Shown here one piece after another: positions 1 to 9,780 of a stretch of DNA of 64,000 nucleotides; within the stretch, counting starts at the first letter, position 1, and the number at the start of each line of letters is the position of its first letter. Made by a program: the position numbers and the translations under genes. Under the pieces are notes generated by a model. It did no database searches. It had not been told where the DNA came from and worked only from the letters and a program-made list of their open reading frames with translations. Source of the DNA: Burkholderiales bacterium PBB1 (lineage in GTDB: Bacteria > Pseudomonadota > Gammaproteobacteria > Burkholderiales > Burkholderiaceae_C); the NCBI GenBank assembly GCA_002255905.1, contig NKIN01000001.1:1-64000 (forward strand), read 5' to 3'.

Positions 1-37
1 GCTCACGCACAGCGGGCTTTTTGCTGGGGTCACGGCA

Positions 38-172
38 TCACTGGGCCGCCTGGCGCAGCATGTCGACCACCGGTCGCCGCAGCACATCGCGCAGCCCCCA
101 CCAGCCCGCCGCCAGCGACAGCAGCGCCCCCGACAGCGCACCGAGCAGTGTGCAATCGCTGTGCACTTCGCA
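38..172 (-). pseudogene. C-terminal remnant of an FtsX-family ABC permease
   Basis: The minus strand carries a frame of 44 codons plus stop, closed upstream by TGA at 173-175. It ends in a hydrophobic Gly/Ala/Leu stretch followed by WWGLRDVLRRPVVDMLRQ, which looks like the last membrane helix and cytoplasmic tail of FtsX/LolC-type permeases. No start codon or upstream permease sequence exists in any frame of the following 400 bases, so this is a decayed or truncated tail, not a gene. The family assignment rests on resemblance only. Confidence 0.45.
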
Positions 173-175
173 TCA

Positions 176-601
176 GCTGAGTGATCGCAGGAGTTGGCCG
201 AAACGGGCGAACAACGATCGCTGCGATACAGCGCGACACAAGGCACAGAGCACGGACTCGATCACGGATCGGGATCAGAGTTTTGCTGAGACAAGTTGAG
301 CCCCGTCGGAGCGCGAACGCGTCAGCAAGGCGACAAGATGGGAAAGAGAAAGAAAGCGCGACTTCGGGCGCAGCGCGAGGGCAGGCCTAACGCGGCGGAT
401 CGGGTGCCCTGCAGGCAGCCACTCGCATCGCCCCATTACCGGGGCTGACAGGACCTTCACTCCGGCGCATTTCCGGTGAGCCGTTCTGCAACTGCTGGCA
501 ACAGTCAGCCAGCGACCACTGGCGAATCAAGAAACCTTAAACGGCCAATCGCTCCGGCAGCCGAAGTGACCCAAGTCACTGCTGCAGCCGGAGGCGGGGA
601 G
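176..601. other. Intergenic stretch without convincing gene
   Basis: About 430 bases lie between the permease remnant and cheW. Short open frames occur on both strands, but they are rich in Arg/Ser/Ala and match no family I recognise. The only structured element I see is the hairpin at 552-593, just after the cheW stop. Confidence 0.5.
552..593 (-). terminator. Hairpin downstream of cheW
   Basis: CTCCGGC at one end pairs with GCCGGAG at the other, and an inner GTGAC/GTCAC closes a 4-base loop. It lies 9 bases after the cheW stop codon. There is no strong U-run, so it may be a weak or Rho-assisted terminator. Confidence 0.4.
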
Positions 602-1126
602 TCAATGAGAGTCGCTGATCAGGCCCATGTCGGCACTGGACATGAAGCCCTCGATGTCCATCAGGATCAGCATGCGGTCCCCGACATTGCCGATGCCGGT
701 GATGAAGCTGGTGTCCACAGAAGACGACAACTCGGGCGCCGCCTTGACCGCTTCTTTCGAAAGCTGGAGCACGTCGCTGACCGAATCGACCACAGCACCC
801 ACTACGCGGCCCCGGACATTGAGCACGATCACGACGGTAAAGCTGTCGTACTCGGCGCTATCGCAACCGAGTTTCAGACGCAGATCGACGATGGGGACGA
901 TCACGCCACGCAGATTCACCACACCCTTGATGAATGAGGGTGCATTGGCGATGCGGGTGGGCGTCTCGTAGGACCGAATCTCCTGCACACGCAGGATGTC
1001 GATGCCGTACTCCTCTCCGCCCAGGCGGAAGGTAAGGAACTCACCACCCGAGAGCCCGGCCTTGCTGGCGTTCTCGCGGGCGGCCTCGTGTTGGGCGACA
1101 TGTTGAGCGTCGGTGATCATGTTCAT
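602..1126 (-). CDS. cheW: Chemotaxis coupling protein CheW
   Basis: A 174-residue cytoplasmic adaptor that links chemoreceptors to the kinase CheA. One CheW domain spans about residues 28-168 and shows the family pattern: EYGIDILRVQEI, then IKGVVNLRGVIVPIVDLR, then VVDSVSDVL. The N-terminus is about 20 residues longer than in enteric CheW. It is the last gene of a minus-strand run cheY-cheA-mcp-mcp-cheW, 67 bases after the first receptor gene. A hairpin follows the stop. Family assignment is secure. Confidence 0.96.
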   Translation of the reverse strand: MNMITDAQHVAQHEAARENASKAGLSGGEFLTFRLGGEEYGIDILRVQEIRSYETPTRIANAPSFIKGVVNLRGVIVPIVDLRLKLGCDSAEYDSFTVVIVLNVRGRVVGAVVDSVSDVLQLSKEAVKAAPELSSSVDTSFITGIGNVGDRMLILMDIEGFMSSADMGLISDSH

Positions 1127-1193
1127 GGCTGGCTCCTTACGGACGGGTCTTCGTGCTCAGTGGCTGATGGTGTGGCTGACGAGATGCAGCGGC

Positions 1194-2927
1194 TCAGAAT
1201 GTTTCCCACTCGTCCGAACTGGCGTTGGTGGCGCTGGGGACAGGCGCCGCTGATGCCGCAGCAGGGGACGTGGTGTGGTTCGAACGGGACGAGGGCGCCG
1301 GCTTGCTGACTGGCTTGGAAATCGCAGGACGTTTGGCGATTGCAGCGGGGCGCACGTGCTTGACGGGTGTGCTCGCTGCGTGTGCATCCAGTCGGAAGAT
1401 GCTCATCACGTCAGCCAGCCTGGATGCCTGATCCTTGAGGGATTCAGCAGCGGCGGCGGACTGCTCGACGAGGGCGGCGTTCTGCTGGGTCATCTGGTCG
1501 AGCTGGACGACAGAGGAGTTGACCTGGCCGATGCCGTCGGACTGCTCGGAGGCAGCGGCTGTGATCTCACCGATGATGTCGGAGACACGCTGCACCGAGC
1601 TCACGATCTCGGCCATCGTGTTGCCCGCATTGGCCACCAGGCGAGAGCCAGACTCGACCTTCTCCACGGAAGCGCCGATCAGGTCCTTGATCTCACGGGC
1701 GGCCTCGGCGGAGCGGCCAGCCAAGTTGCGTACCTCGGAGGCGACCACCGCGAAGCCACGGCCCTGTTCGCCAGCGCGGGCAGCTTCGACTGCTGCATTG
1801 AGCGCCAGGATGTTGGTCTGGAAGGCGATGCCATCGATCACGCCGATGATGTCGGAGATCTTCTGGGAAGAGGCGTTGATCTCGTCCATGGTGGAGACCA
1901 CCTGGGAGACCACGGCGCCACCGCGTGCGGCCACTTCGGCGGCCGAGGAGGCGAGCTGATTGGCCTGACGGGCGGAGTCGGCGGACTGCTTGACGGTGCC
2001 GGTGAGCTGCTCCATGGAGGAGGCGGTCTGCTGCAGGTTCGAGGCGGTCTGCTCGGTGCGTGCGCTCAGGTCCTGGTTGCCCGTGGCAATCTCGGCTGAG
2101 GCGGTGCTGATCGACTCGGTGGAGCCGCGCACCTGGCTGACCATTTGATGCAAGGATGCGCGCATGCGGTCGAGCTCTCGCAGCAAATCACCCAGCTCGT
2201 CTTTGCGGTCGGAGTGCACGACGTTGGACAGGTCATTGTTCGCGATGCCTCGCGCCACATCGAGCGCCGAGTTGAGCGGTTGGGTGATCGAGCGGGTGAT
2301 GACGTAGGCCATCCACGCGCCCATGGCGAGCCCGGCGAACAGCAGCATCATCTGCAGCTTCTGGCCATCCGCCACGGCAGCCTTGGCACCGGCCAAGTGC
2401 TTCTCGCTCAACTCAGACTCAAACTGCTGCAGGCTTTTCATCGAGCTCAAGTAAGCCGTGGCAGCCGGCAACATCACCTGGGCGAACTGCGCGTCCGCGG
2501 CTGATTTGTCGCCGCTCTTCAGCAACTCGAGAACCTTGCTGCGAGCCTCGCTGTAAGCGCGCCGCTTGTCGCTGGTCTCGGCCAGCAGGGCCTTGCCGTT
2601 GGGGCTGCTGATTTCCGATTCCAGCGTCTTCTGAATCTCGCCGATGCGAACGGATGTTTCCTTCATCATCGGCTCGAAGTAGGCGACGACCGCTGGATCG
2701 CCGTGCGACTTGGCAATGGCCATGACGCGCGCAATGTTCAGCTCTGTGTCTGCCAACCAGGTGTCAGCCAGCTTGGAGCGTGCTGAAATCGCAATGCTGT
2801 CTTCAAGGTCGTGAGACGAGGCGGACATCCGAAAATAGGCGGCCACTGACATGGTGATCATCAGCGCGAGCACGGCAGCAAAACCGATCGACAGCCGCGT
2901 CGCGATTTTGAAATTGGTCAGCTTCAC
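1194..2927 (-). CDS. Methyl-accepting chemotaxis protein with WETF tail
   Basis: A 577-residue transmembrane chemoreceptor. A first membrane helix lies near residues 10-30, a periplasmic helical sensor up to about 190, a second helix near 192-210, then HAMP, then a long signalling coiled coil with the conserved tip ([20 protein letters not shown]). The Ala/Pro/Ser-rich tail ends in DEWETF, which resembles the NWETF pentapeptide that tethers CheR and CheB in enteric receptors. Neither cheR nor cheB is in this window. A sigma-28-like promoter precedes the gene. Codons for most of the signalling domain are nearly identical in DNA to the next receptor gene. The ligand cannot be told from sequence. 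Confidence 0.95.
   Translation of the reverse strand: MKLTNFKIATRLSIGFAAVLALMITMSVAAYFRMSASSHDLEDSIAISARSKLADTWLADTELNIARVMAIAKSHGDPAVVAYFEPMMKETSVRIGEIQKTLESEISSPNGKALLAETSDKRRAYSEARSKVLELLKSGDKSAADAQFAQVMLPAATAYLSSMKSLQQFESELSEKHLAGAKAAVADGQKLQMMLLFAGLAMGAWMAYVITRSITQPLNSALDVARGIANNDLSNVVHSDRKDELGDLLRELDRMRASLHQMVSQVRGSTESISTASAEIATGNQDLSARTEQTASNLQQTASSMEQLTGTVKQSADSARQANQLASSAAEVAARGGAVVSQVVSTMDEINASSQKISDIIGVIDGIAFQTNILALNAAVEAARAGEQGRGFAVVASEVRNLAGRSAEAAREIKDLIGASVEKVESGSRLVANAGNTMAEIVSSVQRVSDIIGEITAAASEQSDGIGQVNSSVVQLDQMTQQNAALVEQSAAAAESLKDQASRLADVMSIFRLDAHAASTPVKHVRPAAIAKRPAISKPVSKPAPSSRSNHTTSPAAASAAPVPSATNASSDEWETF
1426..2203 (-). repeat. Copy 1 of 778-bp near-identical receptor segment
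   Basis: Read side by side, this stretch and 3069-3846 (offset 1643) differ at one base that I could find, position 1449 versus 3092. Identity stops abruptly at both ends. The segment encodes the end of HAMP and nearly the whole MCP signalling domain. It indicates recent duplication or gene conversion. Confidence 0.95.
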
Positions 2928-2964
2928 AAAACTCTCCTGGAATGGTGTGCAGAGAACATCTGAT

Positions 2965-2991
2965 GTATCGACCTATTCGGGCGCGGATGTA
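2965..2991 (-). promoter_or_regulatory. Sigma-28-like promoter of the first receptor gene
   Basis: Read on the minus strand: TACA, 15 bases, GTCGATAC, against the sigma-28 consensus TAAA-N15-GCCGATAA (3/4 and 6/8). It lies 38 bases upstream of the start codon, a suitable place for a class III chemotaxis promoter. Confidence 0.55.
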
Positions 2992-3022
2992 GGGAATCTT
3001 CCTCACACCGCCCCTGGGGGTT

Positions 3023-4588
3023 TCAGCACTGCAAGCGGAACGTACTGACGACCTCGTTGAGCCTCGTCGCCTGATCCTTGAGGGATTCAGCGGCGGCGGC
3101 GGACTGCTCGACGAGGGCGGCGTTCTGCTGGGTCATCTGGTCGAGCTGGACGACAGAGGAGTTGACCTGGCCGATGCCGTCGGACTGCTCGGAGGCAGCG
3201 GCTGTGATCTCACCGATGATGTCGGAGACACGCTGCACCGAGCTCACGATCTCGGCCATCGTGTTGCCCGCATTGGCCACCAGGCGAGAGCCAGACTCGA
3301 CCTTCTCCACGGAAGCGCCGATCAGGTCCTTGATCTCACGGGCGGCCTCGGCGGAGCGGCCAGCCAAGTTGCGTACCTCGGAGGCGACCACCGCGAAGCC
3401 ACGGCCCTGTTCGCCAGCGCGGGCAGCTTCGACTGCTGCATTGAGCGCCAGGATGTTGGTCTGGAAGGCGATGCCATCGATCACGCCGATGATGTCGGAG
3501 ATCTTCTGGGAAGAGGCGTTGATCTCGTCCATGGTGGAGACCACCTGGGAGACCACGGCGCCACCGCGTGCGGCCACTTCGGCGGCCGAGGAGGCGAGCT
3601 GATTGGCCTGACGGGCGGAGTCGGCGGACTGCTTGACGGTGCCGGTGAGCTGCTCCATGGAGGAGGCGGTCTGCTGCAGGTTCGAGGCGGTCTGCTCGGT
3701 GCGTGCGCTCAGGTCCTGGTTGCCCGTGGCAATCTCGGCTGAGGCGGTGCTGATCGACTCGGTGGAGCCGCGCACCTGGCTGACCATTTGATGCAAGGAT
3801 GCGCGCATGCGGTCGAGCTCTCGCAGCAAATCACCCAGCTCGTCTTGAGCTGTGCTCCTGACGGCCTGTGACAAATCACCCGCGGCAATTCGTTCGGCTG
3901 CGGACTGAGCCTGTGCAATGGGGTTGCAGATTGAGTTTGCGTTCAGCAAGGTCAGCGGCACGACGAGCACGATGGCCGCCAACACCGCGCCGCAGAACAG
4001 CCACACCGCTTTCTGCAGGGTGTCCGCGCGCGCGGCGTCGCTGACTTTGGCCTCCTGTTCGAGCATCTCCGCCAGCTTGGCGATCTCACCCTCTGCCTCG
4101 TGGGCAAACTTCTTGGCCTCGCCAATGGCCTTGTTGGCGGTCGGCACGTTGCTGAAGCTTCCGCTTTGCAGCGAATTCAGAACGGGAGTTGCCTTCTCCG
4201 CATACGAAGCCATCAGGCTGTCGATGCGTGTTGCCAGCTGTGTGCGTTGTGCGTGGTCTACGGATGTCAGTTCTCGGGCTTTGGTGCGGGTCTTCTCGAC
4301 CGCGGCGGTCCAGGACGCGCGGTACTTGGTCTGCTGCTCGGCACTTTCAAAGTTGATCAGCATGTCCTTTTCAAACCGACGCGTGTCGCCGATCCCGCTG
4401 CGCAGCTCAGACAGCGATCGGGTTGCCGAGTAGGTTTGCGCCACGAACTGGTCGCCAATGGAACCGATGCGATTCAGGCTCCATAAGCCAGTGGCGCCCA
4501 GCAGCAGAAGAAGAATCAAGACCATCGCTATCGCCCCCAGCATGCGGGTGCGGATCGTGAATCGTCGGAGCAAATCGCTGAGCGTCAT
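3023..4588 (-). CDS. Methyl-accepting chemotaxis protein, second copy
   Basis: A 521-residue chemoreceptor. I chose the ATG at 4588 because the longer frame overlaps the cheA end and its extra 38 residues are not receptor-like. A first membrane helix lies near 17-38, a four-helix-type periplasmic sensor follows, then a second helix near 193-215, HAMP, and the MCP signalling domain. The sensor half is unlike its neighbour, while the signalling half is almost identical in DNA. The protein ends at STFRLQC and lacks the WETF tail of the neighbour, so adaptation enzymes may reach it only through mixed receptor arrays. It follows cheA by 79 bases. Confidence 0.95.
   Translation of the reverse strand: MTLSDLLRRFTIRTRMLGAIAMVLILLLLLGATGLWSLNRIGSIGDQFVAQTYSATRSLSELRSGIGDTRRFEKDMLINFESAEQQTKYRASWTAAVEKTRTKARELTSVDHAQRTQLATRIDSLMASYAEKATPVLNSLQSGSFSNVPTANKAIGEAKKFAHEAEGEIAKLAEMLEQEAKVSDAARADTLQKAVWLFCGAVLAAIVLVVPLTLLNANSICNPIAQAQSAAERIAAGDLSQAVRSTAQDELGDLLRELDRMRASLHQMVSQVRGSTESISTASAEIATGNQDLSARTEQTASNLQQTASSMEQLTGTVKQSADSARQANQLASSAAEVAARGGAVVSQVVSTMDEINASSQKISDIIGVIDGIAFQTNILALNAAVEAARAGEQGRGFAVVASEVRNLAGRSAEAAREIKDLIGASVEKVESGSRLVANAGNTMAEIVSSVQRVSDIIGEITAAASEQSDGIGQVNSSVVQLDQMTQQNAALVEQSAAAAESLKDQATRLNEVVSTFRLQC
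3069..3846 (-). repeat. Copy 2 of 778-bp near-identical receptor segment
   Basis: Partner of 1426-2203 in the same orientation, with one mismatch found by eye. A direct repeat of this length in tandem genes can also recombine, which would delete the 1643-bp unit between them and leave one chimaeric receptor. Confidence 0.95.
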
Positions 4589-4667
4589 AAGGGTCCTGTC
4601 AAGATATCTGAAGGGACGGTGGCTGGGCGGTCGACGCTGTCTGCCGGTTGTTGTGTCAGGTGCGGGA

Positions 4668-6800
4668 TCAATGCCTGGAGCGACGCACCAGGCTGCCGAC
4701 ATCGAGGATCAGTGCCACACGACCGTCACCCATGATGGTGGCGCCGGAAACGTCGTCGACCTTGCGGTAGTTGGCTTCGAGGTTCTTCACCACGACCTGC
4801 TGCTGACCGAGCAGCTCATCCACCAGCATCGCGACGCGACCGCCTTCGGCTTCGACGACGACCATGATGCTGGTCGTCTTCTCGTCGCCGCCGCGCGGCA
4901 CGTGGAACAGCTGTTCGAGGTCGATCACCGGCATGTAGTCGCCGCGCACTTCGACCACACGGCCGGTACCGCCCACCGTCTTGATGGTGTGCTCGTGCAC
5001 CTGGAACGATTCGATCACCGACGACAGCGGCAGGATGTAGACCTCGTCGCCGATGCCCACGCTCATGCCGTCCATGATGGCCAGCGTCAGCGGCAGGCGC
5101 ACCGAGACGCGCATGCCGTAGCCTTCGGCTGATTCGATATCGACCGTGCCACCGAGCGCGGTGATGTTCTTCTTGACCACGTCCATGCCCACGCCGCGGC
5201 CGGACACATCCGTGACCACATCGGCGGTGGAAAAGCCGGGCGCGAAGATCAGGTTCCAGACCTCGCCGTCGGTCATCGAATCGGGTGCGTCGATGCCGCG
5301 CTCGCGGGCCTTGCGCAGCAGCTTCTCGCGCGACAACCCTCGGCCGTCGTCGCGCACCTCGATGACGATCGAGCCGCCCTGATGCGAAGCCGCGAGCGTG
5401 ATCGTGCCAGTTTCAGGCTTGCCCTTGGCCAGGCGATCGGCCGGCATTTCGATGCCGTGGTCGCAGCTGTTGCGCACCAGGTGCGTCAGCGGATCGGTGA
5501 TCTTCTCGACCAGGCCCTTGTCCAGTTCGGTGGCTTCACCCTGCGTCACGAAGTCCACCTTCTTGCCGAGCTTGGCCGCCAGATCGCGCAGCATCCGCGG
5601 GAAGCGGCTGAACACCATCGACATCGGAATCATCCGGATCGACATCACCGACTCTTGCAGGTCGCGGGTGTTGCGGTCCAGATCAGCCAGGCCCGAAGCA
5701 AGCTGCTGGTACAGCGCAGAGTCGATGTGCTTGCTGTTCTGAGCCAGCATCGCCTGCGTGATGACGAGCTCACCCACCAGGTTGATCAACTGATCCACCT
5801 TCTCGACCGACACCCTCAGGGTGGACGACTCGAGGGTGGCTGCGGGTGCCTTCTCGACCTTGGCCGGCTGGCGAGCGGGTGTGCTGGGTGCGTTGCTCGG
5901 CACTGGCACCGAGGCAGATGCCGCATTCGCTGAGCCAGGTGCACCGGGTGCGTCCTCGAAGAAGCCAAAGCCCGGATCGGGCGGGTTCTCGACCGCCGGT
6001 GCGCCGGGCGATCCTTCATGGAAACCGAAGCCGGGCCCGAGCGGCAACAACGCCACTTTCTCGCGCGCAACGTGGAAGGTGAACAGGTCCAGCAGATCCT
6101 CGTCGCTGCTGGTCGTCACGACCTTGAAGCGGCGCAGGCCATCGCTCGATTGGCCGCCGTCCAGAGGCTCGATCGTGCCGAGATCGACGATTTCCTTGAA
6201 CAGATCGACCAGGTTGTCGGCGTCGCTCGGATCGCTCAGCGGGCCGACGCGCAGCTCCAGGCCGCGCGCCAGCTTGGATCCCGGGGCAGCGGGCGTTGCC
6301 GGGGCCGCCGACTCGGCGGGAGGTTCGCTCAGCACCGAAGCCGGCTTGGGGGTGGTGGGGGCGGCAGACGCAGGCATGGCCTGCCCGGACACCAGCGCGC
6401 GGATCTTCACCAGCAGCTCGCTGGTGTCCACCGGCTCGCCACCGGCGCCTTGATGGCGCGCCAGCTGCGAACGCAGCGCGTCGCCCGATTGCAGCAGCAC
6501 GTCGACCATGGCCGGGGTAGGGTCCAGCTCGTGGCGGCGCAGGCGGTCGAGCAACGTTTCCATCTGGTGCGTCAGCTCAGCCACGTCGGCGAAGCCGAAG
6601 GTCGCCGCGCCGCCCTTGACCGAATGGGCGCAGCGGAAGATCGAGTTCAGTTCTTCGTCGTCGGCGGCCTCGATGTCGATGGCCAGCAGTTGCTGTTCCA
6701 TGCGGTCGAGGTTTTCGCCGGCCTCTTCGAAAAACACCTGATAGAACTGGCTCAGGTCGATGCCCGCACCGCCTGATTGGTCTGTGTTCATGTCACTCAT
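4668..6800 (-). CDS. cheA: Chemotaxis sensor kinase CheA
   Basis: A 710-residue histidine kinase that phosphorylates CheY in response to receptor state. The N-terminal HPt domain holds the phospho-acceptor His59 in [15 protein letters not shown] response-regulator-binding region and an Ala/Pro-rich linker (about 265-310) follow, then the P3 dimerisation helices, the ATP-binding domain with the N box ([11 protein letters not shown]) and Gly boxes ([16 protein letters not shown]), and a CheW-like P5 domain. An alternative start is Met4 at 6791. It lies 51 bases after the cheY-like gene and before the receptors, as in a normal che operon. All catalytic motifs are intact. Confidence 0.97.
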   Translation of the reverse strand: MSDMNTDQSGGAGIDLSQFYQVFFEEAGENLDRMEQQLLAIDIEAADDEELNSIFRCAHSVKGGAATFGFADVAELTHQMETLLDRLRRHELDPTPAMVDVLLQSGDALRSQLARHQGAGGEPVDTSELLVKIRALVSGQAMPASAAPTTPKPASVLSEPPAESAAPATPAAPGSKLARGLELRVGPLSDPSDADNLVDLFKEIVDLGTIEPLDGGQSSDGLRRFKVVTTSSDEDLLDLFTFHVAREKVALLPLGPGFGFHEGSPGAPAVENPPDPGFGFFEDAPGAPGSANAASASVPVPSNAPSTPARQPAKVEKAPAATLESSTLRVSVEKVDQLINLVGELVITQAMLAQNSKHIDSALYQQLASGLADLDRNTRDLQESVMSIRMIPMSMVFSRFPRMLRDLAAKLGKKVDFVTQGEATELDKGLVEKITDPLTHLVRNSCDHGIEMPADRLAKGKPETGTITLAASHQGGSIVIEVRDDGRGLSREKLLRKARERGIDAPDSMTDGEVWNLIFAPGFSTADVVTDVSGRGVGMDVVKKNITALGGTVDIESAEGYGMRVSVRLPLTLAIMDGMSVGIGDEVYILPLSSVIESFQVHEHTIKTVGGTGRVVEVRGDYMPVIDLEQLFHVPRGGDEKTTSIMVVVEAEGGRVAMLVDELLGQQQVVVKNLEANYRKVDDVSGATIMGDGRVALILDVGSLVRRSRH

Positions 6801-6851
6801 TACCCACCCCTGCTCGTCGGATGCGTGTTGTGTCGTGCGCCCTGCGGCGGA

Positions 6852-7214
6852 TCAGCGGATCACCTTCTTGATGACTTCGATGAGCTTGGCCGGGTCGAAC
6901 GGCTTGACCATCCAGCCCGTCGCACCCGCGCTGCGGCCGGCCTGCTTCATCTGATCGCTCGACTCGGTGGTCAGGATCAGGATCGGGGTGGCCTTGAACT
7001 TCGGGTGATTGCGCAGGTTCTTGGTCAGGTTGATGCCGTCCATGCGGGGCATGTTCTGATCGGTCAGCACCAGATCGAAGTCCTGCTGCCCGGATTTCTC
7101 CAGCGCATCCTGACCATCGACCGCCTCGACGACGTGGTAGCCCGCACTCTTCAAGGTGAAGGTGACCATCTGGCGCATCGAGGCCGAGTCGTCCACGGCA
7201 AGAATTGAGTGCAT
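6852..7214 (-). CDS. cheY: CheY-like single-domain response regulator
   Basis: A 120-residue receiver domain with the acidic pair Asp8/Asp9, phospho-acceptor Asp52 (VLTDQNMPRMDG), conserved Thr (ILTTES) and Lys (MVKPFD). No output domain is present. It is less like enteric CheY than the gene at 11268-11666, which is beside cheZ. This copy, next to cheA, may serve as a phosphate sink or a second motor signal. It lies 53 bases after the upstream small gene, probably in the same transcript. Confidence 0.9.
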   Translation of the reverse strand: MHSILAVDDSASMRQMVTFTLKSAGYHVVEAVDGQDALEKSGQQDFDLVLTDQNMPRMDGINLTKNLRNHPKFKATPILILTTESSDQMKQAGRSAGATGWMVKPFDPAKLIEVIKKVIR

Positions 7215-7267
7215 TGCTGTCTCCGGAGGAACGTGTGTAAAGGGTGGCGTGAGGCGGGAGAGGGTGG

Positions 7268-7744
7268 TCAGAACAACTCGATCGAACCGGCGTCCATCTC
7301 CGCCTGCGTGACCGGGTTCGGACGTTGCGGCGGTGACTCGACCACGCCTGCACCATCCTCGTCGTCGCCGAAGGCCTCGCGGGCGAGCGTGTCGACGCAG
7401 CTGCGCAGCCGGTGGTTGGTGTGAACGATCAGCTGGGACGCCATGTCCTGGAACTGCAGCGCCGTCACAGCGCCACCCAATTCCCGCATCAGCGATTGGT
7501 AGGCGGCCGAGTCGCGCTTGTCGTCGCCCTCGGAGCTGTGCGAGTCCATCAGGGCGTGGATCTGCTCGGTGGCGCTGTAGAAGCGTTGCATCAACGTGTC
7601 GCAGGCATCGGCGAGCAAGGTGTGCAGACGATCGAGGTCGTTGGTCGCCATCATCAGGTGGTCCTGCAGATCGGCGGCCAGCATCAAGGGCGGGGGCACC
7701 TGCCCGGCGTGCGTGGGCTCGACCTGGGGTCTGGCATGTTCCAT
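7268..7744 (-). CDS. Chemotaxis-associated helical protein of unknown function
   Basis: A 158-residue, probably all-helical protein. I chose the ATG at 7744, which has a GGGAGC ribosome site; the longer frame has an Arg/His-rich non-conserved start. The centre reads ALQFQDMASQL, similar to the QD-containing active helix of CheZ-type phosphatases (CheZ here has MMAQDFHDLTGQ). The C-terminus is acidic and ends in AGSIELF, reminiscent of the short CheY-binding tail of CheZ. It is first in the cheY-cheA-mcp-mcp-cheW run. A role as a CheY-P phosphatase or cheA accessory factor is inference; I do not recognise a named family with certainty. Confidence 0.7.
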   Translation of the reverse strand: MEHARPQVEPTHAGQVPPPLMLAADLQDHLMMATNDLDRLHTLLADACDTLMQRFYSATEQIHALMDSHSSEGDDKRDSAAYQSLMRELGGAVTALQFQDMASQLIVHTNHRLRSCVDTLAREAFGDDEDGAGVVESPPQRPNPVTQAEMDAGSIELF

Positions 7745-7848
7745 CTGCTGTTTGCTCCCTGTGGTGACGCCTGTCGTCGCCGCCACCCGGTGTCGGGTGC
7801 CGCGTCGCGCGCGGTTGCGGTGGTGAAGCGTCAGGTGGGTTTGAGTGA

Positions 7849-7875
7849 TTTTCGGCACGTGCTGCGAATACATAA
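7849..7875 (-). promoter_or_regulatory. Possible sigma-28 promoter of the cheA operon
   Basis: Read on the minus strand: TTAT, 15 bases, GCCGAAAA. The -10 box matches GCCGATAA at 7 of 8 positions but the -35 box is poor (2/4). It is 105 bases upstream of the first gene of the run. Confidence 0.35.
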
Positions 7876-7991
7876 GCGCAATCAAGATGCCGTTCCGCAG
7901 GCTGTTTCGCTCGAACCGGGGCTGGAGACCAGCCTGAGCAGGGGCCAGCAGCCGATCAACCTGGGGTGATGGCAGGCGGCATACTCAGGGC

Positions 7992-9128
7992 ATGTCGTCC
8001 CGCGCTGCCGAAACTCCGCTGCGTCTGCTGCACCTCGAGGATTCGGAACTCGACCACGCGTTGACGCTGGCCCACCTCAAACGTGGCGGGCTGTGCGTCG
8101 AGGCCAAGCGCGTGGACAGCGAGGCCGATTTCCTGCTTGCGCTCGACCAGCGCTGGGACGTGATCGTGTCCGACTACAACCTGCCCGGTTTCTCGGGCCT
8201 GGTGGCGCTCGATCTGCTGATGGCGCGCGGCGACGACGTGCCCTTCATCCTGGTGTCGGGCGAGATCGGTGAAGAGACCGCCGTCGAAGCCATGCGCAAC
8301 GGCGCCAGCGACTACCTGCTGAAGAACAATCTGGCGCGCCTCGTGCCGGCGCTGCTGCATGCGATCGAGGCGGCCGAGACCCGGCGTGCACGTCAGCGTG
8401 CCGACCGACAGCTCGGCGAGTCACAGCAGCGCCTTCAGGAGCTGGCGCAGCACCTGCAAACCAGCATCGAAATGGAGCGCGCAGCGATCGCGCGCGAAAT
8501 CCACGACGACGTCGGCGGCTCGCTGACCGCGCTGAAGTTCGATCTGGCCTGGATCGCGCGCCACAGCGACTCGCCCGACGTTCAGGCGCGCGTGCAGGGG
8601 GCGCTGGAAACCGTCACGGCCGCCATCGAGTCCAGCCAGCGCATCATGCACAACCTGCGCCCTGCCATCCTGGAGCAGGGGCTGTTGGCGGCCTTGCAGT
8701 GGATGACGGCGCGCTTCGAACGCCGCACCGGCATCGCCTGCCAGCTGCGCGCCCCCGAGCAGGCGCTGCCGCTGGGGCCCGGTGTGCCGCTGGTTGCCTA
8801 CCGCACCGCGCAGGAGGCGCTGACCAACGTCAGCAAACACGCGCAGGCCACGCAGGTGACCATCGACTTGTCGATGGCCGGCGGCGTGCTGTCGCTCGAG
8901 ATCAGCGACAACGGCCGTGGCCTCTCCTCGGACGATCTGGCGAAGGCGCGCTCTTTCGGTATCCGCGGTCTGCGCGAGCGGGCACGTACCGTGGGGGGCT
9001 GGGTCGATCTGAGCAGCGATGCCAGCGGCACCACGCTGATCCTGTCGGTGCCGCTGACCCTCGGCGACGCCGGTGCGGCGAGCAGCGACACCGATGCCGA
9101 TGACCCGACCGGATGGGGCGACCTATGA
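7992..9128 (+). CDS. Receiver-histidine kinase of the NarX/HisKA_3 type
   Basis: A 378-residue soluble protein with no membrane segments. An N-terminal receiver domain (about 10-125, phospho-acceptor Asp61 in IVSDYNLPGFSG) is followed by a coiled coil, then a HisKA_3 dimerisation domain with His171 in AREIHDDVGGSLTAL, then a HATPase domain (EALTNVSKHA, DNGRGL, FGIRGLRERA). This receiver-first layout makes it a relay kinase that takes input from another phospho-donor. It is divergent from the cheA run, and the partner regulator starts 8 bases downstream. The input signal is unknown. Confidence 0.9.
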   Translation: MSSRAAETPLRLLHLEDSELDHALTLAHLKRGGLCVEAKRVDSEADFLLALDQRWDVIVSDYNLPGFSGLVALDLLMARGDDVPFILVSGEIGEETAVEAMRNGASDYLLKNNLARLVPALLHAIEAAETRRARQRADRQLGESQQRLQELAQHLQTSIEMERAAIAREIHDDVGGSLTALKFDLAWIARHSDSPDVQARVQGALETVTAAIESSQRIMHNLRPAILEQGLLAALQWMTARFERRTGIACQLRAPEQALPLGPGVPLVAYRTAQEALTNVSKHAQATQVTIDLSMAGGVLSLEISDNGRGLSSDDLAKARSFGIRGLRERARTVGGWVDLSSDASGTTLILSVPLTLGDAGAASSDTDADDPTGWGDL

Positions 9129-9135
9129 TGTTGTC

Positions 9136-9780
9136 ATGATCAACGTGATGCTGTGCGATGACCACGCGCTGATACGGCGCGGTATCCGCGACACCCTGTC
9201 GGATGCCCCCGACATCCGGGTGGTGGGCGAAGCCGGTGATTACGGCGAGTTGCGCAGTCTGTTGCGCCAGGCCAGTTGCGACGTGCTGGTGCTCGACATC
9301 AACCTGCCGGGCCGCAGCGGCCTCGATGTGCTGCACGCATTGAAGGAAGAGGGCTCCACGCTGCGCGTGCTGGTGGTGTCGATGTACCCGGAAGACCAGT
9401 ACGCCATCCGTGCGCTGAGGGCGGGCGCATTCGGCTACGTGAACAAGGGCGGTGACCCGGCGCTGATCGTCGCTGCGGTGCGCACCGTGGCGCAGGGGCG
9501 CAAGTACGTGACCCCGGAAATCGCGCAGATGCTGGTCGAAAGCCTGACCACGCCCACCACCGAGGCGGCCCACCAGAAGCTCTCCGACCGCGAATTGCAG
9601 ACGTTGGTGATGATCGCCTCAGGCAAGCGCCTGTCCGACATCGCCGAAGAGCTGATGCTGAGTCCGAAGACGGTCAGTGTGTATCGCGCCCGGGTGCTGG
9701 AGAAGCTCGCCCTGAGCAACAACTCCGAGATGACGGTTTATGCGATCCGCAACGGATTGGTCGGCGGAGAGTCGGGCTGA
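9136..9780 (+). CDS. NarL/FixJ-family response regulator
   Basis: A 214-residue DNA-binding regulator. The receiver spans 1-120 (Asp8/Asp9, phospho-acceptor Asp54 in VLDINLPGRSG, Lys in YVNKGG) and the LuxR-type helix-turn-helix about 148-205 (LSDRELQTLVMIASGKRLSDIA, with KTVSVYRARVLEKL). I chose the ATG at 9136 because MINVMLCDDHALIRR is the normal family start. It is the cognate partner of the preceding kinase. Its last 43 bases overlap the end of the convergent EAL gene. Targets are unknown; flagellar or exopolymer genes are possible from the neighbourhood. Confidence 0.93.
   Translation: MINVMLCDDHALIRRGIRDTLSDAPDIRVVGEAGDYGELRSLLRQASCDVLVLDINLPGRSGLDVLHALKEEGSTLRVLVVSMYPEDQYAIRALRAGAFGYVNKGGDPALIVAAVRTVAQGRKYVTPEIAQMLVESLTTPTTEAAHQKLSDRELQTLVMIASGKRLSDIAEELMLSPKTVSVYRARVLEKLALSNNSEMTVYAIRNGLVGGESG

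Noticed and set aside
4589-4667. Sigma-28 promoter before the second receptor gene
   Set aside because: GTCGACCG exists, but the -35 partner at the right distance is only ACAA; too weak to report.
4589-4702. Longer N-terminus for the second receptor
   Set aside because: It overlaps cheA and contains Pro/Arg-rich residues without membrane or receptor character; ATG 4588 starts at a usual point before the first helix.
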